Part shown: in pieces, positions 1-8,991 of the stretch
Position numbering within the stretch: the stretch's first letter is position 1
Layout: the number at the start of each line of letters is the position of its first letter
NCBI GenBank assembly: GCA_963746325.1
Contig: CAVVBC010000001.1
Coordinates: 62,001-126,000 of the forward strand
DNA from: RPQJ01 sp963746325
GTDB taxonomy: Bacteria; Pseudomonadota; Gammaproteobacteria; Steroidobacterales; Steroidobacteraceae
DNA: 64,000 nt
Direction of reading: 5' to 3'
The notes under the pieces: generated by a model
Databases searched by the model: none
What the model was told of the DNA's origin: nothing
The model's input: the letters and a program-made list of their open reading frames with translations, nothing else
Translations under genes and position numbers: made by a program

Positions 1-170
1 TCGACACGGGCAACGCCTTCAACGACTGGAGCACGCCGCTCGAGTACTCGGCGGGTGTCGGCGTGCGCTGGAAACTGCCGATGCTGATGATCGGCGTCGA
101 CATCGCGCAGGCACTGTCGGAATCCGGCAAGAACCCCCGGTTCCACCTGAACATCACCCAGGTGCTCTAG
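1..170 (+). CDS. tamA: TamA, C-terminal end (partial, cut by window start)
   Basis: The open frame read from base 3 to the TAG at 168-170 gives 55 residues that end in alternating beta-strand pattern (VGVRWKLPMLMIGVDIA, then RFHLNITQVL). This fits the last strands of an Omp85-family outer-membrane barrel. TamA is the outer-membrane half of the translocation and assembly module that helps insert autotransporters and other barrels. The identification leans on the next gene, tamB, which begins 1 nt after this stop; tamA-tamB is the usual order. The N-terminal POTRA domains lie outside the window. Another Omp85 member is possible from this fragment alone but unlikely with tamB next door. Confidence 0.8.
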   Translation, partial: DTGNAFNDWSTPLEYSAGVGVRWKLPMLMIGVDIAQALSESGKNPRFHLNITQVL

Positions 171-171
171 G

Positions 172-3100
172 GTGCAACGCCGTTCCCTGTTCCTGGCCGG
201 GATGCTGCTGGTGCTGGCCGGCGCGATTGCGTCGCTTACGCACTGGCTGCTGTACACGCAGCAGGGTCTCGACTTTGCGTTGGCGCAACTGACGCGCATC
301 CCGAACGTGCAGATCGAGGTACGCGGTGCGCGCGGCACGCTGGCCGGCTCACTGGCCGCGGACCAGATCACGGTGGACCATGCGGCGGCGCACATCGTCG
401 TTCGCGGCATCAGTGTGAACCCGGACCCGAGCGGGCTCATCATCGGACACGCGAGCCTCGCAGACCTGTCCGTGGCGCGCATCGACGTCACGCTCAAGGA
501 GCGCCCGCCCCAGCCGGACCAGCCGCTGCATTTCCTGCCGGCTGGACTGCGTGTCACTGCGCCGGGCTTCCAGCTCGGCCCCACCGCAGTGACGCTCACG
601 AGCGGGCAGCGCATCGACGCGCGCGCGATCACCGGCTCGCTCAGCCTCACGCGCTGGCGGCTCGATGTCGATCCCGTCGACGTGCAGGGACCGGCGGGCC
701 GCGTCACGGGCAACATGACGCTGCGGGCGATGCAGCCACTGGGATTGCGCACCGATCTGCGCGGCGAATGGCGCCTGCCGGGCGATGACTACGAGTACCG
801 CTTTCGCGTCGTGACGCGCGGCAACCTCGACCGGCTCGGCACCGACCTGTACCTCGACGCTCCCGCCAAGCTGTCGTTCACCGGCACGCTGCTCGACCTC
901 ACCGAACAGCCGCGCGCCGCAGGCACTCTGCGGGTGGCTGATTTCGACGGCTCGCCGTGGGTACCGGCCGGGCGCTTCCCGCAAGTCACGGGCACGATCT
1001 CGCTCGCAGCGGGCGTGGCGTCGCTGGGGATCGACGGCACGCTCACCTCACCTGCATTGCCCAGCCAGCAATTGCGCTTGCAGGGCGCGGGCCGCTGGAC
1101 TGACGGCACCATCTCGCTCGCTGACGTGCGCCTGTGGCTGCCGCGCAGCGGCCTGTCGCTGACGACCAGCGGCACCGTGACGCTGCCTGCTGACGATGCA
1201 CCGGACGGCACGTTGCCGCACCTCGAACTGGGCGGCGAATGGTCCGCGCTGCGCTGGCCGGTCGTCGGTGATGACGAAGCGATCGTGCAGAGCCCGCAGG
1301 GCGTGTACACCATCGCGGGCTCGCTGCCGTATCAGTTCACGGCCCGCGCACAAGTCGAGGGGCAGGCGATTCCGCCGGTCAGTTTCGCCGCGACCGGCGT
1401 GATCGATCGCACCAGCGTCGTGCTCGACCGGTTCGAAGGGTACGCCCTGCGCGGTCGCATCGATGGCCGCGGCACACTTGCATGGACCGGGACGCAGGCG
1501 TGGAACTTCGACGTCGACGCCAAGGGCCTGGCGATCAGCGACCTGCGACCAGGCGTCGAGGGCCGCGTGAGCGCCAAGGGCTCGATCGCCGGTGCGGGGC
1601 TCACCGCCACGGCACCGTGGACCGCCCGGCTGGCGTCGATGTCGGGCACGCTTTTCGGCCGGCCCGTGACTGGCCGCGGCGAGATCGGCCATCGCGAGGG
1701 CAACTTCGACTTGCGGAACATCCGGGTCGCCAATGGCGAGTCTTTCGCCGACATCAACGGTCGCGTGGGCGCGACGGCGCTCGACCTCAACTGGAACCTG
1801 GACCTGCGTTCGCTCGCCGTTGCAGTGCCCGGCATGACTGGCCACCTGGTCTCGCGCGGCACGGCTCGCGGCACGCCACAGCGACCTGAGATCGTAGGCT
1901 CCGCGCGGGTCCGGAATTTCGCCTACGCAGGAGCGACCATCGCGTCGCTCGACGCGGAGGCGGACATCGACGTGAGCGACCAGCGCCGCTCGAGCATCAC
2001 CTTCAACGCGGATGCGCTTGCAGCGTCCGGCCTGCAGTTCGATTCCGCTCGAGGCAGCCTCGAAGGCCTGCTCAGCGACCACCGCATCAAGGTGAACTTC
2101 GCGTCTCCCGGCGATCCGGAGCGGCGCATCACGGAGTTCCGCGGCGAGATGCACGCGGAGGGCCGCTACGACATGGCGCGGAGCGAATGGGCCGGCGACC
2201 TGTCACGGGTGCAGGTCAATTTCACCGAAGGCGCCGCGCAACTCATCCAGCCCGCTGCATTGGTGCTCGGGCCCGCATTCCAGCGCGCAGCGCCGGTGTG
2301 CCTGCGCACGGACGACGACGCGCGGCTCTGCGTCGAAGGCGAACACCGGGCGCAACCGCTCGCCTGGCGCGTGATCTACAGCGCCTCCGACTGGCCGCTG
2401 CAGCGCCTCCTGCGCTCGCTGCTCGGCTGGCGTGAGTTCGATGGCCGCCTGCAGGCGAGCGGCTGGGCCGAGAAGGTGCCCGGCAAGGACTGGGTCGGCG
2501 GCACCACGCTGCTCGTGCACGAGCCCGTCATCAACGTGCCGCGCAACAAGTTCCGCGTCGAGCGGGTGCTCCTCGGCAGCAGCCGATTCGACCTGCTGGC
2601 GGAGCCCGACGTGATCCGTGCAACCCTCGACATCGACGTCGACGAATCCACCCAGATCCAGGGCGAGGCGCTGCGTCGATCGCGTGACGGGCAACCTGCT
2701 CGACTCGCCGCTGAGTGGCCAGATCAAGGGCACGTCCTCGGCGATCAAGGTGTTGCCGCTGCTCGTGCCGGAGGTGGACCGCGCGGCGGGACAGCTCGAG
2801 GGCAAGGTGCTGCTGGGCGGCAGGGTGGGCGAGCCGACGTTCAACGGCGACTTCAAGGTTCGCGACGCAGTGATCGAGCTGTATCGCACCAACCTGAAGG
2901 TAACGAACCTGCAGGCCGACGGGCGTTTCTCCGGCGAAACGCTCACGTTCGACGCCAGCGGGCAGACGCCGAAGGGCGGACTGACGGTCGATGGCCGCTT
3001 CACGTGGCCGGAAGGCGTCATGACCGGCTCGATGCGCCTGCGCGGCGACGGGCTGCTGGTGGCAGACACTCCGGAACTGCGGGTTCTCGCCTCGCCCGAC

Positions 3101-3973
3101 ATCGTGCTGAACGCGGGCCCGGACGGCTACGAGGTCGTCGGTGACGTCCTGATCCCCAACGCACGCATCTCACCGCGCGAACTCACGACGACGACGAGCA
3201 CGTCACCGGACGAGCGCATCGTGGGTGTGCCGGACATCGAGGAGTCCGAACCGGACTCGAGCGACCGCGTCACGACCCGCATCAAGGTGACGCTCGGCGA
3301 TGCCGTGCGCGTCGACGCCTACGGTCTCAGGGCACGGCTCGAAGGCGCCGTGACGGTCTCGACGGTCCCCGACGATGTTGCACGCGGCAACGGCGTGATC
3401 AGGGTTGCCGAAGGCCAGTACAAGGCGTTCGGACAGGACGTGACCATCACGCGGGGCACACTGACGTACATCAATGCGCCGCTCAACGAGCCGGTGCTCG
3501 ACATCGTCGCGGAGCGCAAGATCAAGAACGCCGACATCACGGTCACCGTCAACGTGCGCGGCACCATCGATCGCCCCTTCATTTCGATCACGTCGCAACC
3601 GGCGATGCCGAGCAACGAGGCCCTCTCTTACCTGCTGACGGGCCGTTCGATCGACACCCTGCAGTCGGGCGAAGCTTCGAACGTGAACCAGGCGGCCGAG
3701 AATCTCGCACTCAGCGGGGGCGGCCTGCTGCTGGGCCAGCTTGGCACGCGGCTGGGGCTCGACGAGGTGTCGGTGGAGCGGACGGGCGAGGACGACACGT
3801 CGGTGGTACTGGGCAAGGCGCTGTCGCCTGACCTGTTCGTGAGCTACGGGATCTCCATCGCGGAGGCGATCAACACGATCAAGCTGCGGTACACGCTGAA
3901 CGAGCGATGGTCGTTGAAGGCCGAGGCGGGAATCGAGCAGAGCGCTGACATCGAATACAGGATCGAGCGGTGA
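172..3973 (+). CDS. tamB: TamB translocation and assembly module protein (one frame change near 2674)
   Basis: TamB is the inner-membrane-anchored, periplasm-spanning partner of TamA, with a long beta-taco thought to carry lipid or barrel proteins to the outer membrane. A GTG start directly follows the tamA stop. Residues 1-25 form a signal anchor (RRSLFLAGMLLVLAGAIAS). The body is long, repetitive and beta-rich, and the C-terminal third (from about base 2690) has the conserved TamB/DUF490 pattern, including SNEALSYLLTGRS and GLDEVSVE. The frame changes from the one used at 172-2673 to the next frame near base 2674. Removing one C there rejoins GEAL to VDRVTGNLLDSPLSG and gives about 1266 residues, the normal family length (E. 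coli TamB is about 1259). Both halves are well conserved, so I read it as one gene with a probable sequence error. Confidence 0.88.
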
Positions 3974-4009
3974 GGCCCCGCGGTCGCTTTGGCGTCAGGA
4001 AGCCAAGGG

Positions 4010-4080
4010 CAGGGATTCCGGTCCTGCTCCGGCGAGCGGAAAGGCAGACACGCTCGCCGGAGCAGGATCCGGAAACCCTG
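4010..4080. repeat. Hairpin repeat, loop family copy 1
   Basis: Perfect 17-bp arms (4022-4038 and 4051-4067) enclose the 12-nt loop GAAAGGCAGACA. The stem extends outward to about 29 bp with one bulge at 4068 and one mismatch. The same loop, inverted, is found in the hairpin at 4305-4368. It lies about 50 nt after the tamB stop, so it could end or protect that transcript, but no T-run follows. Confidence 0.75.
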
Positions 4081-4251
4081 TCCTGCAGTCAGGCGCCTGA
4101 GCGATCATCGGGCCGCACGCTCGGCGTCCCACGCCTGGATCACCACCAGGCCCGATGAATCGCACGGCGCATCAACCTGGAAGGGCGAAGAATGGAGGAG
4201 CGCGTCACTCCGGTGCTTCGCGGTTGGGCGTGCGGCCGCTACTTGCGCCGT

Positions 4252-4281
4252 GTGAATTCCCGGGCTTCGACGGGAATTCAC
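4252..4281. repeat. Short palindrome with EcoRI-like arms
   Basis: Perfect 11-bp arms GTGAATTCCCG (4252-4262) and CGGGAATTCAC (4271-4281) are separated by 8 nt. A further 5-bp pairing (GCGCC/GGCGC) lies just outside after a short internal loop. It sits between the two larger hairpins in the 432-bp spacer between tamB and the Nudix gene. I see no gene in that spacer; the short open frames in it have no recognisable content. Function unknown. Confidence 0.5.
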
Positions 4282-4304
4282 TCAGGCGCGGTCTTGCCAG
4301 CGAG

Positions 4305-4368
4305 CTTTGCGGTGCCTTGCTCCGCGGGCGTGTCTGCCTTTCCGCCCGCGGAGCAAGGCACCGCAAAG
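4305..4368. repeat. Hairpin repeat, loop family copy 2
   Basis: Perfect 26-bp arms (4305-4330 and 4343-4368) flank the loop TGTCTGCCTTTC. That loop is the exact reverse complement of the loop at 4039-4050, so the two elements are inverted copies. The stem sequences differ (GCTCCGGCGAGCG against GCTCCGCGGGCG), yet pairing is perfect in both. The element lies 37 nt beyond the stop of the minus-strand Nudix gene and may stop its transcript. Confidence 0.78.
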
Positions 4369-4405
4369 TTCGCCTGCGACTCGACAGTGCTCGCGAGTGG
4401 CAGCA

Positions 4406-5041
4406 TCAGTCGAAATCCGTCGGGATCTCCGGCCGCAGGAAGTGCTGGCGCATGCGCAGCACCTGCCGCGGCGTGCAGCGGCCGACCGACATCGGCGGCA
4501 GGTCGTCTGGATCGAAGAAGTCCACGCCGTCGGTCTCGTAGCTGCCGCGTGCTTCCCCGCCCAGGATCTCGCACAGGAAGAACGCCTTCCAGCTGTGGTG
4601 CAGCGACGGCGTATGCCCATGCTGGTTGCGGTCGTACAGTGCCGCGAGCTTCGTGACACGGACGCGGAACCCGGACTCCTGCTCGATCTCCTTGCGCACG
4701 GCGCCGGACGGCGAATCGTTCACGTCCGCCCAGCCTCCAGGCAGCGTCCACAGCCCGTCGGCGGTTTCCCGGACCAGCAGCAGCCTGCCATCCGCAGGCC
4801 GGAACACGGCGCCGCGCACTTCGACCTTGGGCGTCACGTAGCCGCCGTCGCGCGACCACTCTGCGATCAACTCGTCGGCGTTGACTCCGGCGCCCGCGCC
4901 GGCCGCCAGCAGTTCGGCGGCGATGCGCTCGATGGCCTCGTAGCGGTCGCGGTCGTACTGGTCCTTGCAGAAGTGCAGGCCGGTGCGGGACAGCGCCTGG
5001 AGGCTCCGCAGCTTATCCAGGTAATCCGACCCATTACTCAT
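4406..5041 (-). CDS. Nudix hydrolase with N-terminal Nudix-associated domain
   Basis: This 211-residue protein has a short helical N-terminal domain (residues 1-65) followed by a Nudix fold. The Nudix box runs from G103 to F125 (GWADVNDSPSGAVRKEIEQE then SGF). The pattern matches the family that cleaves nucleoside diphosphates linked to another group, such as ADP-ribose or nucleotide sugars. Three signature positions are conservatively changed: D for the first E, K for R, and Q for one E of the EE pair. The metal-binding E residues that remain should still allow activity. I chose the ATG at 5041; a GTG three codons upstream (5050) is also possible. The gene is divergent from argR and shares the 88-bp control region containing the ARG box. 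The substrate cannot be deduced. Confidence 0.8.
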   Translation of the reverse strand: MSNGSDYLDKLRSLQALSRTGLHFCKDQYDRDRYEAIERIAAELLAAGAGAGVNADELIAEWSRDGGYVTPKVEVRGAVFRPADGRLLLVRETADGLWTLPGGWADVNDSPSGAVRKEIEQESGFRVRVTKLAALYDRNQHGHTPSLHHSWKAFFLCEILGGEARGSYETDGVDFFDPDDLPPMSVGRCTPRQVLRMRQHFLRPEIPTDFD

Positions 5042-5068
5042 ACAAGCCACCCGTCGTGCCTGCCGGGC

Positions 5069-5097
5069 TTGACATGCTCTGCATAATTATGCACATT
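5069..5097 (+). promoter_or_regulatory. argR promoter with ARG box operator
   Basis: A perfect TTGACA (-35 type) lies at 5069-5074. Six bases on is the perfect palindrome TGCATAATTATGCA (5080-5093), which fits the ArgR operator pattern TGNAT-AT-rich-ATNCA. The -10 at about 5092-5097 (CACATT) is weak. The operator covers the spacer and -10, where bound ArgR would block polymerase, so the arginine block is probably autoregulated by arginine. The divergent Nudix gene could also be affected. Confidence 0.65.
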
Positions 5098-5129
5098 CGC
5101 GTACCTTTTATTCACCCGATCCGAGCCCG

Positions 5130-5591
5130 ATGCCCGTTGCCACCGACCTCAACGCCCAGACCCAGCGCCGCGATGCGATCGTCCGCATCCTGCGGGGGAC
5201 GGCCGTTGGGCGTCAGGCCGAGCTCGTCAACCTGCTGCACCGTGAAGGTTACGACGCGACCCAATCCAGCGTCAGCCGCGACCTGCGCGAGCTCGGCGTG
5301 GTCAAGGGCGGTGATCGCTACCTGCTCCCCGCCGTCGAAGACGCGCTGACGCCCAGCCACCTCGAGACGGTCCGTTCGTTCGTGAAAGGGTACCGCGCGG
5401 CGGGGCCCACGTTGACGGTCCTGCGCACCTCGGTGGGCACGGCACAGACCGTGGCCATCGCCCTGGACAAGGCCCGCTGGGCCGAGATCGTCGGCACCAT
5501 CGCGGGCGACGACACGATCTTCATCGCCACGGACAGCGGCAAGGCACAGCGTCGCCTGCACGAGCACCTCCGTACCCACTTCGGACGCTGA
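5130..5591 (+). CDS. argR: Arginine repressor ArgR
   Basis: This 153-residue protein is the arginine-responsive hexameric repressor. The N-terminal winged helix contains the recognition motif SSVSRDL (46-52). The C-terminal oligomerisation and arginine-binding half shows GTAQTVAIALD and GTIAGDDT (122-129), where the acidic pair contacts arginine. It stands first in the arginine block, 10 nt before argG, with an ARG box in its promoter, so it very probably represses its own operon. Placement of argR at the head of a biosynthetic cluster resembles Xanthomonas-type arrangements. Length and domain order are normal. Confidence 0.93.
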   Translation: MPVATDLNAQTQRRDAIVRILRGTAVGRQAELVNLLHREGYDATQSSVSRDLRELGVVKGGDRYLLPAVEDALTPSHLETVRSFVKGYRAAGPTLTVLRTSVGTAQTVAIALDKARWAEIVGTIAGDDTIFIATDSGKAQRRLHEHLRTHFGR

Positions 5592-5601
5592 GAAAACCCC
5601 G

Positions 5602-6819
5602 ATGACCACCACTCCCGCGGGCGCCAAGCCCATCCTGCTCGCTTTTTCCGGCGGCCTCGACACCTCGTTCTGCGTGCCGTGGATCGCGGAGACCTACGGC
5701 CGCCCCATCGTCACGCTCACCGTGAACACGGGCGGCATCGACGCGGACGCCGCGCGCGTGCTCGCAGAGCGCTCCCGGACGCTCGGCGCCGTCGAACATC
5801 ACCTGGTCGACGCCCGTCCCGGCTATTTCGACCAGGTCTTGAAGTACCTCGTGATGGGCAACGTGCGTCGCGGCAACCTCTACCCGCTGTGCGTGGGCGC
5901 CGAGCGCGTGCTGCAGGCGCAGACGGTCGCACAGTTCGCCCGCGAGATCGGCACCGACGTCGTCGCGCACGGCTCGACCGCGGCCGGCAACGACCAGGTC
6001 CGCTTCGAAGTGGCGCTGCGCACGCTCGCGCCGGAGCTCGAGATCCTCGCGCCGGTGCGCGACAAGGCGTTCAAGCGGCCGGAGCAACTCGAGTACCTGA
6101 ATGCGCGCAAGCTGCCGGTGCCGCCGTTCGGCGCCGCGTACTCCGTCAACCGCGGGCTCTGGGGCGTGACGATCGGCGGCAAGGAAACGCTGGTTTCCGA
6201 CACCTGCATTCCCGACGAGGCCTGGGTCCTCACCAGGGACGCGTTCACGCACCCGCACGCGCCCGAGCGGCACACGATCGGGTTCGCGGCGGGCGTGCCC
6301 TGCTCGCTCGACGGCAAGACGCTCGATCCGGTGAGCCTCATCGAGCAGGTCGAGACGATCGGCGCGAAGTTCGGCGTCGGCCGCGGCATTCACCTGGGCG
6401 ACACCATCATCGGCTTCAAGGGCCGCGTGGCGTTCGAGGCGCCGGCGGCCGAGGTCCTGCTCACCGCGCATCGCGAACTCGAGAAGCTGGTGCTGTCGGC
6501 ACGGCAGGCACGGCTCAAGGACACGCTCGCCGCACCGTACGGCGACCTCGTGCACGAAGGCCAGCACCTCGACCCGGTGTGCCGCGACATCGAGGCGTTC
6601 TTCGTCTCGACGCAGCAGCGGGTCACCGGCGAAGTGCACGTGCTGTTCCGTCCGGGCGCCGTCTTCGTCGAGGGCACGTCGTCGAAGTACTCGTTGATGA
6701 AGGCGTCGAAAGGCGCGTACGGCGAATCCGCCGGTGAATGGACGGCCGCCGAAGCCCACGGCTTCTCCAAGATGCTGGCGCTGCCGGGCATCTTCTACAC
6801 GCGCGCCGGCCGCAACTGA
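5602..6819 (+). CDS. argG: Argininosuccinate synthase
   Basis: ArgG joins citrulline and aspartate with ATP to make argininosuccinate, the penultimate step of arginine synthesis. The 405-residue protein has the PP-loop AFSGGLDTS (14-22) that binds ATP pyrophosphate, the YPLCVGAERVLQA segment, and GNDQVRFE, which contacts citrulline and aspartate. It is a divergent subtype: the usual GKGNDQ is STAAGNDQ here. That would suit the group found with acylated-ornithine transcarbamylases. Start is an ATG 10 nt after argR. The gene is followed by the DUF1611 gene after 28 nt. Confidence 0.93.
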   Translation: MTTTPAGAKPILLAFSGGLDTSFCVPWIAETYGRPIVTLTVNTGGIDADAARVLAERSRTLGAVEHHLVDARPGYFDQVLKYLVMGNVRRGNLYPLCVGAERVLQAQTVAQFAREIGTDVVAHGSTAAGNDQVRFEVALRTLAPELEILAPVRDKAFKRPEQLEYLNARKLPVPPFGAAYSVNRGLWGVTIGGKETLVSDTCIPDEAWVLTRDAFTHPHAPERHTIGFAAGVPCSLDGKTLDPVSLIEQVETIGAKFGVGRGIHLGDTIIGFKGRVAFEAPAAEVLLTAHRELEKLVLSARQARLKDTLAAPYGDLVHEGQHLDPVCRDIEAFFVSTQQRVTGEVHVLFRPGAVFVEGTSSKYSLMKASKGAYGESAGEWTAAEAHGFSKMLALPGIFYTRAGRN

Positions 6820-6847
6820 GCGCCGGCTTCGGACCGGGGGAACACGC

Positions 6848-7933
6848 ATGCAGATGAAAACCGTCGTCGTCGACAAGATCGGCTCCATTGCGCAGGCCTG
6901 CGGCCTGGGCCACGAGCTGCGCGTCGCCACCACCGACATTCCGTGCGAGGAAGGCGTGGTGCTGGTCGTCGAGGTGCTCACCAACAAGTCGACCTACAAC
7001 ACGCTCGAGCTCACCAGCGGCCGCATGGCCAAGGTGTCCAAGGGCGACGTGATGGTCGGCGCGCTCGGGCACCGGCAGGCGCTGTTCGGTTACTCCGGGC
7101 ACATTCCCGAGAAAGTGGCCGTGGGTGACATCATCCAGGTGCTGAACATCGGCGGCGTGCTCGGCATCTGCGATTCGGCGAATCCGGAGCGCGGCCAGCC
7201 GTTCGATGCACGCGTGCTCGGCTGTGTGCTGCAGTTCCCGTTCCTCGGTGAGCGCATCGGCGTGCCGGCGCGGGTGGGCTATCACCGGCTCGACCCGGCG
7301 GCGACGCTCGACACGCACGGCGTACCGATCGTGGCGCTCGCGGGCACCTGCATGGAAGCCGGCAAGACGGCCGCCGCCTGCGCCATCGTGAGCCGCATGC
7401 GGCATCGCGGCCTGGCGGTCCACGCCTTCAAGGCGACGGGCGTTTCGCTGCGACGAGACATCCTCGCGATGGAGGACGCTGGCGCGCGCCGCAGCCAGAT
7501 CTTCACGGATTTCGGCATCGTCACGACGACGGCGGCTTCGGGGCCGGCCCTCACCCGCACGATGCTCACCGAGATGACGCAGGGCAAGCCCGACGTGGTG
7601 GTCTTCGAACTGGGCGACGGTATCCTGGGCGCTTACGGCGTCGAGGCCATCCTGTCCGCGCCGGACATCGCGCGGTCGCTCACTGCCGTCATCCTCTCGG
7701 CCAACGACCCGGTGGCGGCGTGGGGCGGCGTGAAACTGCTGAGGGAACGCTTCACCATCGAACCGTGCGCGGTCACGGGCCCGGCAACCGACAACGCCGT
7801 AGGCGTCAACATCATCGAGCAGCAGATGCAGGTGCGCGCATTCAACGCAATCACCGCGGGCGCCGCACTGGGTGATCACATCATCGAATCGCTCGGCCTG
7901 GCGGCGCAACCCGTGGCGGCCGCCGTCCAATGA
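6848..7933 (+). CDS. DUF1611 P-loop protein, candidate glutamate N-acyltransferase
   Basis: A 361-residue protein of the DUF1611 family. It has an N-terminal alpha/beta domain (about 1-150) and a C-terminal P-loop domain with the Walker A motif GTCMEAGKT (166-174), then FELGDG. ATG at 6848 follows a strong GGGGGAA ribosome site. The end overlaps argC by 4 nt (ATGA), so the two are translationally coupled. A known DUF1611 member, DgcN, N-acetylates D-glutamate. No argA or argJ is present in this block, and the ArgB here carries no fused acetyltransferase. I infer that this protein may supply N-acetyl- or N-succinyl-glutamate for arginine synthesis. Family membership is firm; the reaction is inference. 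Confidence 0.72.
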   Translation: MQMKTVVVDKIGSIAQACGLGHELRVATTDIPCEEGVVLVVEVLTNKSTYNTLELTSGRMAKVSKGDVMVGALGHRQALFGYSGHIPEKVAVGDIIQVLNIGGVLGICDSANPERGQPFDARVLGCVLQFPFLGERIGVPARVGYHRLDPAATLDTHGVPIVALAGTCMEAGKTAAACAIVSRMRHRGLAVHAFKATGVSLRRDILAMEDAGARRSQIFTDFGIVTTTAASGPALTRTMLTEMTQGKPDVVVFELGDGILGAYGVEAILSAPDIARSLTAVILSANDPVAAWGGVKLLRERFTIEPCAVTGPATDNAVGVNIIEQQMQVRAFNAITAGAALGDHIIESLGLAAQPVAAAVQ

Positions 7934-8991
7934 GCGCACGGACGCCGGTCATCGTATTGGGCGGCACCGGTTACGTCGCCGGTGAATTGCTGCGCCTGCT
8001 CGCTGCGCATCCGCACTTCGACCTGGCCGCAGTCGCCTCCGACAGCCAGCCGGACGAGCCGGTCGGGCGGTTTTTCCGGCACCTGCAGCCGGTGCTGCCG
8101 CACCTGCGTTTCGCCAGTCACGACGAGATCCTCGAATACGTCACGTCGAACCCGACGACCGCTGTGTTCTCGGCAGCGCCGCACGGTGTTTCCGCCGGCT
8201 TGATCGATCGCCTGCTCGCCGCTGCCGAACAGGCTGGCACCGAAGCCCGTGTCGTCGATATCTCGGCGGATTTCCGCTACGCCAGCGCCGATGCCTACGA
8301 GGCCGTGTATCAGCACGCCCACGGCGCGCCGGCCCGGCTCGATGAATTCACCTGCGCCGTGCCCGAACACCTGCAGGCACTGACGACACCGCACGTCGCC
8401 CATCCCGGATGCTTCGCGACGGCCGTGCTGCTCGCGAGCGTGCCGCTGCTGTCGCTCGGCCTGGTCGAGCCGCGCCTGTTCGTATCCGGCGTCACCGGCA
8501 GCACGGGTTCGGGCCGGCAACCCGTCGCGGGCACGCACCATCCGCAACGGCACAGTGACCTGTATTCGTACAATGCCCTGGCGCATCGGCACACGCCGGA
8601 GATCACCGTGTTGGCGCAGGCCGTGGCGGGAGTGCAGGCCGACTTTGCCTTCGTGCCCCACAGCGGGCCTTTTGCCCGCGGCATCCACGTGACGGTGCAG
8701 GCCACGCTGCATGAGCCGATCACGACGGCCGAACTCCTGCACGCGCTCGGCGAATTCTACGAGCAGTCGGTGTTCGTGCGCGTGAGCGAGACGATGCCGC
8801 GGCTCAAGGACGTCGTGTCGAGCAATTTCGCCGAGCTGTCCGGCGTCAGCAACGGCCGCACCGTGGCCGTGATGTGCGCGATCGACAACCTCACCAAGGG
8901 CGCCGCAGGCGGCGCCGTGCAGTGGATGAACCGCATGTTCGGACACGACGAGACGGCCGGCCTGATGAGCCCGGCCCCGGGTTGGACCTGA
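7930..8991 (+). CDS. argC: N-acetyl-gamma-glutamyl-phosphate reductase
   Basis: ArgC reduces N-acylglutamyl phosphate to the semialdehyde with NADPH, the third step of arginine synthesis. The 353-residue protein starts with the nucleotide-binding loop GGTGYVAGEL (11-20) and has the catalytic cysteine C161 in HPGCFATA. GSTGSGRQPVAGTHHP and PHSGPFARGIHVT are typical of the family. Its start overlaps the DUF1611 stop (ATGA) and its stop overlaps the argD start (TGATG), so this is the coupled core of the operon. Because the downstream transcarbamylase uses an acylated ornithine, the acyl group could be acetyl or succinyl. Confidence 0.93.
   Translation: MSARTPVIVLGGTGYVAGELLRLLAAHPHFDLAAVASDSQPDEPVGRFFRHLQPVLPHLRFASHDEILEYVTSNPTTAVFSAAPHGVSAGLIDRLLAAAEQAGTEARVVDISADFRYASADAYEAVYQHAHGAPARLDEFTCAVPEHLQALTTPHVAHPGCFATAVLLASVPLLSLGLVEPRLFVSGVTGSTGSGRQPVAGTHHPQRHSDLYSYNALAHRHTPEITVLAQAVAGVQADFAFVPHSGPFARGIHVTVQATLHEPITTAELLHALGEFYEQSVFVRVSETMPRLKDVVSSNFAELSGVSNGRTVAVMCAIDNLTKGAAGGAVQWMNRMFGHDETAGLMSPAPGWT

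Noticed and set aside
3974..4260. Small open frames between tamB and the Nudix gene (for example 3989-4255 and 4155-4541)
   Set aside because: They overlap hairpin repeats, lack credible ribosome sites and show no family pattern.
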